Shown in pieces: positions 7,502 through 15,709 of a stretch of DNA of 16,229 nt; the stretch's first letter is position 1; every line of letters begins with the position of its first letter. The notes beneath the pieces are model-generated. The model was given only the letters and a program-made list of their open reading frames with translations, was not told the DNA's origin and did no database searches. This stretch comes from Burkholderiales bacterium. GTDB taxonomy: Bacteria; Pseudomonadota; Gammaproteobacteria; Burkholderiales; SG8-41. The translations under genes were made by a program, and so were the position numbers. Location of the stretch: the NCBI GenBank assembly GCA_005800795.1, contig SYEN01000495.1, positions 1 to 16,229 on the forward strand. Reading direction: 5' to 3'.

Positions 7502-8494
7502 TTATCTTGGCTGCAGCTTGGCATCGCGGGCCGCTTTGGTCCAGCGCGTCAACTCGTCGCGCACAAAGTTGCGCAGGTCCTGCGGCGAGCCCGTAGTCGG
7601 CACCATGCCGATTTTTTCAACGTATCTGATGAACTCCGTGTTGGTCAGCGCGCGCTGCATTTCCGCATGAAGTTTTTTGATGATCGGCGCAGGTGTGCCC
7701 ACCGGCCCCAACAGGCCGTACCAGCCGTCACCATGAAAGCCGGGGATGGTTTCCGATACCGTGGGCAAATCGGGCAAGGCGCTCAGGCGTTTCAGATGGC
7801 CGGTGGCGAGCGCCCGAAGTTTTCCACTTTGCACCAGCGCCTGCGTACCGGTGACGCTGCCGTAATACGCGTGGATGCGCCCGCCCACGGCATCCAGCGA
7901 CGCCGCTGCGGCACCCTTGTAGGGCACATGCAAAAATCGTGCGCCGCTGGCAGAATTGATCAACACAATGGCAAGATGGCCCAGCGTACCGGCGCCGGGA
8001 GAGCCGAACGTGATTTTGTCGGGTTGTGCTTTTGACAAATCGATAAACGCCTGCATGTCTTTCGCCGCTACCGAAGGATGCACGGCGATCATCTGCGGCA
8101 CAAAGGCCGCAAGTCCGATCGGCTCGAAATCCTTGAGGGGATGGTATTCGAGCTTGCCGCCGAAAGCGGGATTTGAGGCCAGACCCGAGGACGAGCCGAG
8201 CATCAGCGTGTAACCATCCGGCGTGGCTTTGGCCCCGAGCGTATGCGCAATCGCGGTGCCCGCGCCGGGTCGGTTGTCGGCCACCACCTGCTGCCCGAAT
8301 TTTTCCCCCAGCCACGCGCCCAGCGCGCGCCCCAGCGGATCGGCCGAACCGCCCGGCGGAAAAGGAATGATCATGCGGATCGGCCGCGTCGGGTAATCCG
8401 TAGGTTGTGCCAGCGCCGGCGTTGCGGTCGCCGTCAGCATTGCCGCAAGGCTCGCGAAAACCAGCCCAAGCATTGGGTGTGCGTACAGGGTCAT
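7502..8494 (-). CDS. Bug/TctC-family periplasmic solute receptor
   Basis: A 330-residue orphan Bug receptor with a Sec signal peptide (1-30, cut after PALAQ or PALA). Landmarks are IIPFPPGGSADPLGR (42-56), DNRPGAG (73-79), ATPDGYTLMLG (90-100), FLHVPYKGAAAA, LSALPDLPTVSE and the C-terminal RDELTRWTKAARDA. A strong Shine-Dalgarno site, GGAGGAGA on the minus strand at 8496-8503, fixes the start. It lies 64 bases downstream of the amidohydrolase gene and upstream of a second Bug gene in the same direction. Pairing of an orphan Bug gene with a hydrolase usually means the receptor binds the enzyme's substrate or product, but this is inference. The ligand cannot be read from the sequence. Confidence 0.93.
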   Translation of the reverse strand: MTLYAHPMLGLVFASLAAMLTATATPALAQPTDYPTRPIRMIIPFPPGGSADPLGRALGAWLGEKFGQQVVADNRPGAGTAIAHTLGAKATPDGYTLMLGSSSGLASNPAFGGKLEYHPLKDFEPIGLAAFVPQMIAVHPSVAAKDMQAFIDLSKAQPDKITFGSPGAGTLGHLAIVLINSASGARFLHVPYKGAAAASLDAVGGRIHAYYGSVTGTQALVQSGKLRALATGHLKRLSALPDLPTVSETIPGFHGDGWYGLLGPVGTPAPIIKKLHAEMQRALTNTEFIRYVEKIGMVPTTGSPQDLRNFVRDELTRWTKAARDAKLQPR

Positions 8495-8558
8495 GTCTCC
8501 TCCAACATGATAGTGGCTGAATCCTAACCGATTTTGGCTGCCGCAATCAGGCAGTCCG

Positions 8559-9389
8559 CTACGCCCACCCCAGCCACTCGCACACGCCTCGACCCATAAT
8601 CCAGGTTTTGTCCTCGTTGGAGAGCCATGGGATTTCCTCGGTGAACATCGTCACCTGTTGCCGGTAGGAAATCGGTGAGCGCGACAAATCCGTACCCCAG
8701 AACAGCCGCTTGGGGCCGAATGCATCATACGCACGGCGGATGTACGGGTGCAGCGCGCGAAACGGATACGCGTCGTTGGTGTAACACGGTAGCGCGCTCG
8801 CCTTGGCCGCGACATTCGACCGTTTGGCGATTGCCAGTAGGTTGTCGAAATCACGAAAAGCCTCTGCATCGCGCTGGTGGCCGTCGAGCGCAAAGTGATC
8901 CATCACGATTTTGAGTCGCGGGTGTCTGGCCGCGATGGCGTCAACCAGAGGTACGTGCGCCATGCACATCAGCATCATCAGCGGCACGCCTTCGGCTTCT
9001 GCCTCCGCCCACAGCCAGTCGAGCTTGCCGCTCGCAAATATCTCCGGCGCCTTGGGGATGTTCATTGCCAGCCGAAGCCCCAGCATGCCCGGCTGCTGGC
9101 GCCAGCCAATCAGCGCACCTTTCGACTTCGACAATACCTGCGGCGCGATGCGCCCCATCACCGCAAAGCGATCCGGGTGGGCGCGCGCGGCGGCCAGCGC
9201 GAGATCGTTGCGCGAGCCTTCCCAGCCCGGCGGCACCAGCACCGCGCGATGCACACCAGCCACGTTCATTTCCTGCAACAAATCATCGTTGGTAAACGGC
9301 ACTGCGCGTTGCGGCTCACCACCACCCGACCATGGGCGCTCGGGCGTGTTTGCAGCCCACGTGTGTACTTGTGCATCAACGATTAGCAT
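8559..9389 (-). CDS. Amidohydrolase-2 family TIM-barrel hydrolase
   Basis: A 276-residue cytoplasmic enzyme of the amidohydrolase-2 family (relatives include dicarboxylate-lactone hydrolases and ACMSD-type decarboxylases). The N-terminus MLIVDAQVHTW shows the strand-1 metal motif with Gln7 in place of the first His (DAQVH instead of DxHxH); as far as I recall this form is common in one subfamily. Other landmarks are RPWSGG (18-23), RAVLVPPGWEGSRND (48-62), HPDRFAVMGRI (71-81), IVMDHFALDG (161-170, H165) and RLFWGTDLSRSP (228-239, acidic D234). The start follows AGGGG on the minus strand just upstream of the ATG. It is the first gene of the minus-strand operon that continues with two Bug receptors. 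A lactone or an acyl/aryl carboxylate derivative would fit as substrate; the exact reaction is unknown. Confidence 0.88.
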   Translation of the reverse strand: MLIVDAQVHTWAANTPERPWSGGGEPQRAVPFTNDDLLQEMNVAGVHRAVLVPPGWEGSRNDLALAAARAHPDRFAVMGRIAPQVLSKSKGALIGWRQQPGMLGLRLAMNIPKAPEIFASGKLDWLWAEAEAEGVPLMMLMCMAHVPLVDAIAARHPRLKIVMDHFALDGHQRDAEAFRDFDNLLAIAKRSNVAAKASALPCYTNDAYPFRALHPYIRRAYDAFGPKRLFWGTDLSRSPISYRQQVTMFTEEIPWLSNEDKTWIMGRGVCEWLGWA

Positions 9390-9536
9390 GACGCCCCTGT
9401 TATAACGTAAGTATTTGATTTATAATAAATTATTTTCCATGCTCCTCATGCTGCCTGTCACAGACTATCACGCTGGATGGTTCGGCTCCCCGGACTCCTG
9501 TGTGTTGATACCGTCCGCAAAATCCGTTCTGGTCGA
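9390..9536. promoter_or_regulatory. Divergent intergenic region with probable promoters
   Basis: This is the gap between the divergent amidohydrolase (minus) and MFS (plus) genes, so both promoters should lie here. The part 9398-9440 is clearly AT-rich in an otherwise GC-rich window. A perfect TATAAT at 9421-9426 on the plus strand could be the -10 box of the MFS gene; the -35 position (9398-9403, TGTTAT) is poor. On the minus strand TATAAC (about 9399-9404) could be a -10 box for the amidohydrolase operon, again without a good -35 box. No operator palindrome stands out. Confidence 0.4.
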
Positions 9537-10805
9537 ATGAGCAGCGCCGAAAGTCCCCGCACCCCCGATCCCGGCACGGACGACGCCGCGCACCACTCTC
9601 ACGCCCCTCAGTTTCCGTACTGGCGCCGCAACTTGCAAGTTCTGCCGGCGGCCACGCTGATGAATTCCATGGGCTTTGCGATCACGTGGCCCTTTTTGCC
9701 GCTGATGGTCGGCAGCCTAGGCGTGCGTGACAACCTCGAAACGTGGATGGGCACCATGATGCTGGTGTTCTACATTATCAGCTTTTTGTGCGGGCCGATC
9801 TGGGGCAGCATCGCGGATTACTTTGGGCGCAAGATCATGGTGCTGCGCGCAATGCTCGGCATGGGGTTTTTCATGTTGCTGATTCCCTTTGCAGGCACGC
9901 CGCTGGCGTTTGCCTGTCTGCTGTGTCTGGTGGGCATTTTCAACGGCGGCACCATGTCCTCGCAGGCGCTGATCGTGGCCAACACGCCGCCGGATCGCAT
10001 CGGCCGGGCACTGTCACGCCTGCAAGCGGCCAATCTGATGGGTCAGACCACCGGCCCAGCCGTCGGCGCAATGCTGGTGGCCATGGTCTACAAGCCGCAC
10101 TGGCTGTTCTGGATCAGCGGCAGTATTTTGATCGCCGCCGGCATGATGGTCATGACATGGGTGCGCGAAACCAAGCAGCTCACGCCGGGCCGCTGGCGGC
10201 CACAATGGATCGGCAGCCTGCGCACCCTGCTGGCGGTGCCTCGTATCGGCTTGCTTTTCCTGCTGGGAGTTGTGTTCGCGTGGCTTGCCGCAGGCAACAT
10301 CGTCATTCTCAGCGTGTTCGTGATGACCCTCAACGGTGGCGCAGCGGCGGACGCGGCTTCCCATGCCTACTGGGCCGGCGCGGTGGCCATCGGCTATGCG
10401 CTATCCAGCACCATTACGCTGACCGTATGCGGGCGTCTGCTTGATGTCTACGATCCACGAAAAGTGCTGCTCTACGCCACTGCCGCGGCGGGACTGACAC
10501 AAATCCCGTTGCTGTTCCTGCAAACCCCGCTGCAACTCACCATCGCCCGCATCGCCTTCGGTCTTGCCGCATCACTGATGCTGCCCGCGATCGTACGCCT
10601 GCTGCGCAGCCACGCGCCGCCGGGCATGGACGCCCGCGCGATTTCCTATGCCGCGTCATTTCAGTTTATCGCCATGGGCATCGCGCCGTTTACCGCCGGG
10701 CTGATCGGACCACTGTTCGGATTGCGGGCTTATTTTGCGATGACAGCAGTTCTTACGTTTGTTGCGTTTGGTTTGTGGCTGCAGAGCGAGAGGAGTGGCA
10801 TGTGA
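9537..10805 (+). CDS. MFS transporter, probable drug/metabolite exporter
   Basis: A multi-pass inner-membrane protein of the major facilitator superfamily, 422 residues from the chosen start. A hydrophilic tail (about 30 residues, several His and Pro) is followed by the first membrane segment (LPAATLMNSMGFAITWPFLP), then motif A between segments 2 and 3, GPIWGSIADYFGRK (86-99), which is typical of drug:H+ antiporter-1 type carriers. The second half has the weaker repeat GRLLDVYDPRKVLL. About 12 segments fit the hydropathy. The frame is open back to an ATG at 9477, which would add 20 residues; neither start has a clear Shine-Dalgarno site. I prefer 9537 because the extra residues look like no conserved MFS text. 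It stands alone, divergent from the amidohydrolase operon. Whether it imports a substrate or exports a product is open. Confidence 0.88.
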   Translation: MSSAESPRTPDPGTDDAAHHSHAPQFPYWRRNLQVLPAATLMNSMGFAITWPFLPLMVGSLGVRDNLETWMGTMMLVFYIISFLCGPIWGSIADYFGRKIMVLRAMLGMGFFMLLIPFAGTPLAFACLLCLVGIFNGGTMSSQALIVANTPPDRIGRALSRLQAANLMGQTTGPAVGAMLVAMVYKPHWLFWISGSILIAAGMMVMTWVRETKQLTPGRWRPQWIGSLRTLLAVPRIGLLFLLGVVFAWLAAGNIVILSVFVMTLNGGAAADAASHAYWAGAVAIGYALSSTITLTVCGRLLDVYDPRKVLLYATAAAGLTQIPLLFLQTPLQLTIARIAFGLAASLMLPAIVRLLRSHAPPGMDARAISYAASFQFIAMGIAPFTAGLIGPLFGLRAYFAMTAVLTFVAFGLWLQSERSGM

Positions 10806-10988
10806 GCATTATCTGGCGACGCAAAACATGTTTGAATGACTAATTGATTTAATGCATGCCAGATAGGGACATCGATTCCGTGTGAAGTGCAGCGAAATAC
10901 AAGAATGGTAAGTATCCGATTACTCCCTGGATGCGCTGCGGTAAATCGGCAATGGATTCGTCGTTTCACTCGAATCATCGCGTATTCG
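10806..10988. other. Gap between convergent MFS and sulfatase genes
   Basis: No gene is supported here. An 8-base perfect inverted repeat (TATCTGGC at 10810-10817 and GCCAGATA at 10858-10865) spans a 40-base loop just after the MFS stop codon. It lacks the GC-rich short-loop stem and T-run of a factor-independent terminator, so a termination role is only possible. The rest shows no recognisable coding text in any frame. Confidence 0.3.
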
Positions 10989-12380
10989 TTATTGTGCCCC
11001 CCACACTTTAGGCACCTTGAAATCCGCCCTTTTCGGACTTGCCTTGGGCGGCACGGCCTGAGCGGCTAGTTTGTCATAACGTGCGCGCAAATCGCTCACG
11101 ACGCCGGGCTGCTGCGTGGCGAGATTCCGCTTTTCGTACGGATCGTTCGCCAGATTGAACAGCTCGATCGATGGTTCTGCCGGTGTGCTTACCGTGCCGT
11201 CGCCTTCGTGGGCGTTGATCTCGCCATTCACGATCAGTTTCCAGTCGCCGACCCGAATCGCGCCCGTGTTCGGCGTTGTATTCAATAGGATTTCCCGGTG
11301 TGGCGAGGGCTTGCCTTGGGTAAGGATCGCGTAGGCATCACGACCGTCAATTGGCAACGCTTGCCGCAACGACGCGCCCGCCAGGCGCAACAGCGTGGGA
11401 TACAAATCCACGATGTGCAGCGGCGCGGTGATGGTCGAACCGGCTTTGATTCTGCCTTCCCACGCGATGCTCGCCGCCACCCGCACCCCGCCTTCATACA
11501 AGGTGCCTTTTCCGGCGCGCAGCGGCCCGTTGTCGGTGACTTTACCGGGGAGGGGGCCGCCGTTGTCACTGGAAAAAACAATCAACGTATTTTTGCGCAA
11601 GCCTTTTTCATCCAGCGCAGTGATGATCTGCCCAATGGCTTCATCCATCGCCGCCAGCATGCCCGCATACGTGCGGCGCGGTTCTTTTAACTGGGCGTAA
11701 GGCGCTTTGTATTCTTCGGGTACCTGATACGGCGCGTGCGGCGCATTGAATGACACGTACAAAAAGAACGGCCGCGTGTTGCCCTGGATGAATGTCACGG
11801 CATCACGCGCGATCAAATGCGTGCTGTAGCCTTCATCGTAATTGGCTTTGTCGTTGCGATGCCAGTCGTGGCCGCCGTCGCGGTCGAGTTTGAAATAATC
11901 AATCGCACCGTTGTAATGGCCGTACTGAAAATCAAAGCCGCGCCGCGTCGGCAAATACGCCGGCTGAAAATGCCCCAGATGCCATTTACCCGTGATTGCC
12001 GTTGCGTAACCCGCTTCCTTCAATGCTTGCGGCAGCGTGCGCTCATCGAGCGGCAAGCCATGTTGCGCCCAGGGACGCACAACGCCGGTCTGCAAGCCAT
12101 GCCGCATCGGATAGCGTCCCGTCATCAACCCCGCGCGCGTAGGCGAACACAGCGATTGCACATAAAATTGATCGAGTCGCGCGCCCGCAGCGGCAAGCTT
12201 GTCGATGTTCGGCGTTTTGATCTCCTTGCCGCCATTGAAGCCGACATCGGCAAACCCCAGGTCGTCCGCCAGAATAACCACGATGTTCGGTTTAGTGGTT
12301 TCCGCGGCAAGCGAAGCGGCCTGAAGCGATACACTGGCCAATAAACAGTATGCTAGAAACATCAATTTCTGGATCAGCAT
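10989..12380 (-). CDS. Periplasmic Cys-type sulfatase (arylsulfatase A/B type)
   Basis: A 463-residue sulfatase with a Sec signal peptide (about 1-26, SLQAASLAAE). It hydrolyses a sulfate ester through a formylglycine made from Cys78 in the signature CSPTRAGLMTGR (78-89). Active-site parts are complete: metal ligands D39 and D40 in ILADDLGFADVG, K132 and H134 in GKWHLG, H215 in FNAPHAP, D272 and N273 in SSDNGG, and K291 in RAGKGTLYEGG. The C-terminal region has the usual LFNLANDPYEKRNLA. GAGGAAA on the minus strand (12386-12392) supports the start. It is the last gene of the sulfatase operon, 50 bases after the Bug receptor. The Cys form needs a formylglycine-generating enzyme, which is not encoded in the window. 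The sulfated substrate is unknown; export suggests one met in the periplasm. Confidence 0.93.
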   Translation of the reverse strand: MLIQKLMFLAYCLLASVSLQAASLAAETTKPNIVVILADDLGFADVGFNGGKEIKTPNIDKLAAAGARLDQFYVQSLCSPTRAGLMTGRYPMRHGLQTGVVRPWAQHGLPLDERTLPQALKEAGYATAITGKWHLGHFQPAYLPTRRGFDFQYGHYNGAIDYFKLDRDGGHDWHRNDKANYDEGYSTHLIARDAVTFIQGNTRPFFLYVSFNAPHAPYQVPEEYKAPYAQLKEPRRTYAGMLAAMDEAIGQIITALDEKGLRKNTLIVFSSDNGGPLPGKVTDNGPLRAGKGTLYEGGVRVAASIAWEGRIKAGSTITAPLHIVDLYPTLLRLAGASLRQALPIDGRDAYAILTQGKPSPHREILLNTTPNTGAIRVGDWKLIVNGEINAHEGDGTVSTPAEPSIELFNLANDPYEKRNLATQQPGVVSDLRARYDKLAAQAVPPKASPKRADFKVPKVWGAQ

Positions 12381-12430
12381 TGTGGTTTCCTCAATCAGTT
12401 TTGGGGTAATAGTGAGTCGATTGCGCGGCG

Positions 12431-13423
12431 TTATTGCGGCTTGATCCCAACGGCGTTCGCCACCTTGGCCCAGCGCTCAATCTCCGCATTCACGAGCTTG
12501 CCAAAGTCCGCACCCGAACTCCATTGTGCCTCGCCCCCCACGACAAGGAACTTCTGCTTGATGTCCGGGGTCTCGAGCACCTTCGACAGCAGCTGATTGA
12601 TGCGCGTCACATGGGCGCCGGAAATTTTTGCCGGAGCCATGATGCCGTGCCAGTTATCGGCTTCAAAGCCCTTGTATCCCGCTTCCTGCATGGTCGGCAC
12701 GTTTGGCGCTGCCGGAAAGCGCTTGAGCGTCGTCACCGCGAGACCACGCAGCCGGCCCTGATTGATGAGTGGTAGTGCAGGCGGCATTCCCGAGAAAAAA
12801 AGCTGTGCCTCGCCGCCCACCACCGCGGTCACGGCCAGCGCACCGCTTTTGTACGGCACGTGGACCATGCTGATGCCCACCATTTGGGAGAAGCCCTCGG
12901 TCACCAGATGTTGCAAGCCACCCGCGCCGGGACTGGCGTAATTGACCTTGCCGGGCCGGGACTTGGCAAGCGCCACCAGCGCGCTCACCGACGTCACTTC
13001 CGATGTGGTGCTCATCACCAGGATCAGCGGAACCGACGCGATGCCCGCAACCGCCTGAAAGTCCTTGCGCACGTCGTAGGTGAGCGACATGGTCGATGCC
13101 GTAGTCGCAAAGGCCGCGGACGCTATGCCCAGCGTGTAGCCATCGGGTTGCGCCGTTGCGAGAAGCTTTGCCCCCATGGTTCCAGTGGCGCCGGCGCGAT
13201 TGTCGACAACGAATTGCTGGCCCAGATCCTCGCCCAGGCGTTGACCTACGATACGGGCTAGCGTATCCGGCGCGCTGCCTGGCCCCGAACCCACGATCAT
13301 GCGGATCGGCCGGGAAGGATAGGATTGCGCCGCGCAGACAGCGTCAGGCAACAGTAACGCCGCCACGGATATCACTCGCAACCACGGTTTGCGGTCGTTA
13401 CGGGACTCGGTTACATAATGCAT
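12431..13423 (-). CDS. Bug/TctC-family receptor inside the sulfatase operon
   Basis: A 330-residue Bug receptor with a Sec signal peptide (about 1-33, hydrophobic VISVAALLLPDAVCAAQ). Landmarks are YPSRPIRMIVGSGPGSAPD (35-53), in which the usual FPPGGSxD loop is the variant GSGPGSAPD, then DNRAGATG, AQPDGYTLGIA, MVHVPYKSGALA, AAPNVPTMQEAG and the C-terminal EIERWAKVANAVG. The frame is open to 13540, but the Met coded at 13421-13423 is preferred: GAGGGAGA on the minus strand at 13430-13437 precedes it, and the added residues would bury the signal peptide. Its neighbours are a sulfatase 25 bases upstream and another 50 bases downstream, all in one direction. Inference: it binds a sulfated carboxylate, or the product of desulfation, and needs TctA/TctB partners from elsewhere. 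Confidence 0.93.
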   Translation of the reverse strand: MHYVTESRNDRKPWLRVISVAALLLPDAVCAAQSYPSRPIRMIVGSGPGSAPDTLARIVGQRLGEDLGQQFVVDNRAGATGTMGAKLLATAQPDGYTLGIASAAFATTASTMSLTYDVRKDFQAVAGIASVPLILVMSTTSEVTSVSALVALAKSRPGKVNYASPGAGGLQHLVTEGFSQMVGISMVHVPYKSGALAVTAVVGGEAQLFFSGMPPALPLINQGRLRGLAVTTLKRFPAAPNVPTMQEAGYKGFEADNWHGIMAPAKISGAHVTRINQLLSKVLETPDIKQKFLVVGGEAQWSSGADFGKLVNAEIERWAKVANAVGIKPQ

Positions 13424-13429
13424 GAAAAA

Positions 13430-13437
13430 TCTCCCTC
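13430..13437 (-). promoter_or_regulatory. Shine-Dalgarno site of the Bug gene in the sulfatase operon
   Basis: GAGGGAGA on the minus strand, six bases before the ATG at 13421-13423. It decides this start against the longer open frame beginning at 13540, which overlaps the upstream sulfatase gene. Confidence 0.75.
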
Positions 13438-13448
13438 GTGTCATGGGC

Positions 13449-15677
13449 TCAGGCCAACTCGAACACCACTCGCTGCAGCGAGCCGGAGAAAGCGAACGGC
13501 GCCACATAACCCGATCCGATACCGGGCCCGTGGTCAGCACCGCAATGCAACCCCCCGGTCGCAGCGCGCAACGGCCAGGTGTCCGGAATGTCGATGGACC
13601 CCGCGGGCTCGCCGTCGATCAACAGGCAGCCGTGGCCAGCGCCTTCCCCGGCAGCGTCGAAGCGATACTCCACGGTGCAGGGCCCTGCGGGCAACTCGCG
13701 CCCGGCGGCGAGCACGTGCCGCGTCCGCTCAGAATAGGCGTACTCGTAGACGAGGCGGCGCTCTCGCACGTACAGGACGTAACCGGTGAACTTGCTGCCG
13801 AAGGCCACGATCACGCCTTGTGCGTCAGCCGCGATACCCGCCAGATCAGCGAATATGCGGTAGCTGCGGCCCGTGAGGTTCGGTGCGCTTAGCCGATCGA
13901 TTCTCGCCATGCCCGGAGAGTAGGTGTAGCGTTTGGGCGCCACGGTCGCGGCACGGCGCTCGGCGGCGCGTTCCCAGTCGCGGTCATCAAGCGGCAGCAC
14001 GCTGTTCGCGCGCGCTTCCTCCCACCACAGATCGATAAGCGCGCGAAGCGCCTGCGGGTGCATCGCTGCCAGGTCGTTGCACTCGGAGAAGTCGGCGTCG
14101 AGGTAATACAACTCCCAGCGGTCGGCATCGAAGTCGTCGCCCTTGCGGTGCCGCGACACGGCCTTCCAGCCGTCTTTCCACAGCGCGCGGTCGCCGAGCA
14201 GTTCGAAGTGTTGGATATGTTTGCGGGTGGGCGCCGAGTGGTCCTTGAATGTGTACTTCATGCTCACGCCCTGGAGCGGGATCTGCTCGACGCCGCGATA
14301 GCTCACCGGCACGTCGATCGGCAGCAACTCGGCAATGGTGGCGGCCACATCGATGACGTGGTGATATTGGCTGCGGATGGCGCCGCCGTCCGGGATGCGC
14401 GCCGGGCAATGTATCAGCAGCGGCGCTCTGATGCCGCCGCCATGCGTGTCCTTCTTGTACCATTTGAGTGGGGTATTGCTGACCTGCGCCCAGCCTGCGG
14501 GATAATGGTTGAAGGCGTCCTGCGAACCGAGGCGATCGAGCGCGGCGAGCGCGTCCGTCAGGCTCTCCGGATCGTAGACCACATGCTTGCGATGATGCCA
14601 GGCGCCGGTCTGTCCGCCCTCGGCGCTGGCGCCGTTGTCGGAGAGCAGCACGATCAGGGTATTGTCGATTCGAACCGAGGCCGCGAGGAAATCCAGGAAC
14701 CGGCCGATCTGGGTATCGGTGTGTTCGAGAAACGCGGCATAGACCTCCTGCAGCCTCGCTGATACGAGACGCGCGTCAGCGCTCAAGTCTTCCCAGGCGG
14801 TGACGTCCGGATTTCTGGGCGCGAGCGTAGTCCCCTTCGGAATGATTCCCATGGCCTGCTGGCGCGCAAACCGCTCAGCCCGGATCACGTCCCAGCCGGC
14901 GTCGTAGCGACCGCGGTAGCGCTCGATGAACTCGCGTGGTGCATGGTGCGGGAAATGGCAGGCGCCGAAAGCTAGATACATGAAATACGGTGTGGCCGGC
15001 GCAGCGCTCAAGTGATCGCGCACCTGACCGATGGCGTGCTCCACGAGGTCTTCGCTCAAGTGATAGCCCGCCTCCCGGGGCGGCTCGATCGGGTGATTGT
15101 CTTCGAATAGCTCCGGATGCCAGTGATCGGTCAGGGAACCGTGAAATCCGTACCAGCGGTGAAAGCCGCGTCCGGTCGGCCAATCGTCGAACGGCCCGGC
15201 GGCCGTGAAATCCGCATTCGGGGTCAGGTGCCATTTACCGACGGCGGCACAATGATAGCCGTTGGCGCCGAGAATTTCGGCCAGCGTGGCGGTGCTCTTG
15301 GCCATGCGTCCACGGTAGCCGGGATAGCCGCCACCCCACTCGGTGATGATGCCAACGCCCGAGGCGTGTGCATTGCGGCCGGTGAGCAGGCAGGCACGGG
15401 TCGGCGAACACATGGCAGTGACGTGAAAGTTGTTATAGCGCAGCCCCCCGGCCGCGAGGCGATCCATTGCGGGAGTAGCGATCTCTGAGCCGTAGCAGCC
15501 GAGGTCCGAAAATCCGACATCGTCCAGCACGATGAACACGACATCGGGCGCCCCTTGCGGCGCCCGCACCCGCTCGGGCCACCAGGGCCGGGAATCGCGG
15601 AACGTGCGACCAATGTGTCCCGCAAACGGCTGCCCATTCTCGTGAACGGCGTCTGGTTCGTCACTGCGCGGGTTCAT
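13449..15677 (-). CDS. Large Cys-type arylsulfatase without signal peptide
   Basis: A 742-residue sulfatase of the long arylsulfatase type (about 750-790 residues, as in the mycobacterial AtsD-like group). The N-terminus is hydrophilic with no signal peptide, so probably cytoplasmic. Catalytic parts, numbered from the chosen start: D52 and D53 in FIVLDDVGFSDLG, formylglycine precursor C90 in CSPTRACLLTGR, K148 and H150 in VGKWHLTP, His residues in GACHFPHHAP (about 239-245), D347 and N348 in LLSDNGAS, K409 and H412 in YKKDTHGGG. About 200 residues after the catalytic domain (VIVAFGSKFTGYVLYV, RRLVYEYAYSERTRHVL, LLIDGEPAGSIDIP) form a beta-rich C-terminal domain usual in this type. AAGGAGA on the minus strand at 15682-15688 selects the ATG at 15675-15677 over a TTG at 15713. 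It is 32 bases after the preceding sulfatase gene. Confidence 0.92.
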   Translation of the reverse strand: MNPRSDEPDAVHENGQPFAGHIGRTFRDSRPWWPERVRAPQGAPDVVFIVLDDVGFSDLGCYGSEIATPAMDRLAAGGLRYNNFHVTAMCSPTRACLLTGRNAHASGVGIITEWGGGYPGYRGRMAKSTATLAEILGANGYHCAAVGKWHLTPNADFTAAGPFDDWPTGRGFHRWYGFHGSLTDHWHPELFEDNHPIEPPREAGYHLSEDLVEHAIGQVRDHLSAAPATPYFMYLAFGACHFPHHAPREFIERYRGRYDAGWDVIRAERFARQQAMGIIPKGTTLAPRNPDVTAWEDLSADARLVSARLQEVYAAFLEHTDTQIGRFLDFLAASVRIDNTLIVLLSDNGASAEGGQTGAWHHRKHVVYDPESLTDALAALDRLGSQDAFNHYPAGWAQVSNTPLKWYKKDTHGGGIRAPLLIHCPARIPDGGAIRSQYHHVIDVAATIAELLPIDVPVSYRGVEQIPLQGVSMKYTFKDHSAPTRKHIQHFELLGDRALWKDGWKAVSRHRKGDDFDADRWELYYLDADFSECNDLAAMHPQALRALIDLWWEEARANSVLPLDDRDWERAAERRAATVAPKRYTYSPGMARIDRLSAPNLTGRSYRIFADLAGIAADAQGVIVAFGSKFTGYVLYVRERRLVYEYAYSERTRHVLAAGRELPAGPCTVEYRFDAAGEGAGHGCLLIDGEPAGSIDIPDTWPLRAATGGLHCGADHGPGIGSGYVAPFAFSGSLQRVVFELA

Positions 15678-15681
15678 GGAG

Positions 15682-15688
15682 TCTCCTT
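15682..15688 (-). promoter_or_regulatory. Shine-Dalgarno site of the large arylsulfatase gene
   Basis: AAGGAGA on the minus strand, four bases before the spacer-adjacent ATG at 15675-15677. It argues for the 742-residue product; the alternative TTG start at 15713 would overlap the stop codon of the upstream gene and has no such site. Confidence 0.75.
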
Positions 15689-15709
15689 CGCCATTGCGCT
15701 GGATCACGC

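Noticed and set aside
10810..10865. 8-base inverted repeat after the MFS gene as a terminator
   Set aside because: The 40-base loop, the moderate stem and the lack of a T-run do not fit a factor-independent terminator; kept only as a note in the gap entry.
10887..11069. A 60-codon plus-strand frame
   Set aside because: It runs into the opposite strand of the signal-peptide sulfatase gene and has no family text or Shine-Dalgarno site.
13424..13540. N-terminal extension of the third intact Bug receptor by 39 residues
   Set aside because: It would bury the signal peptide and overlap the upstream sulfatase gene; a strong Shine-Dalgarno site supports 13423.
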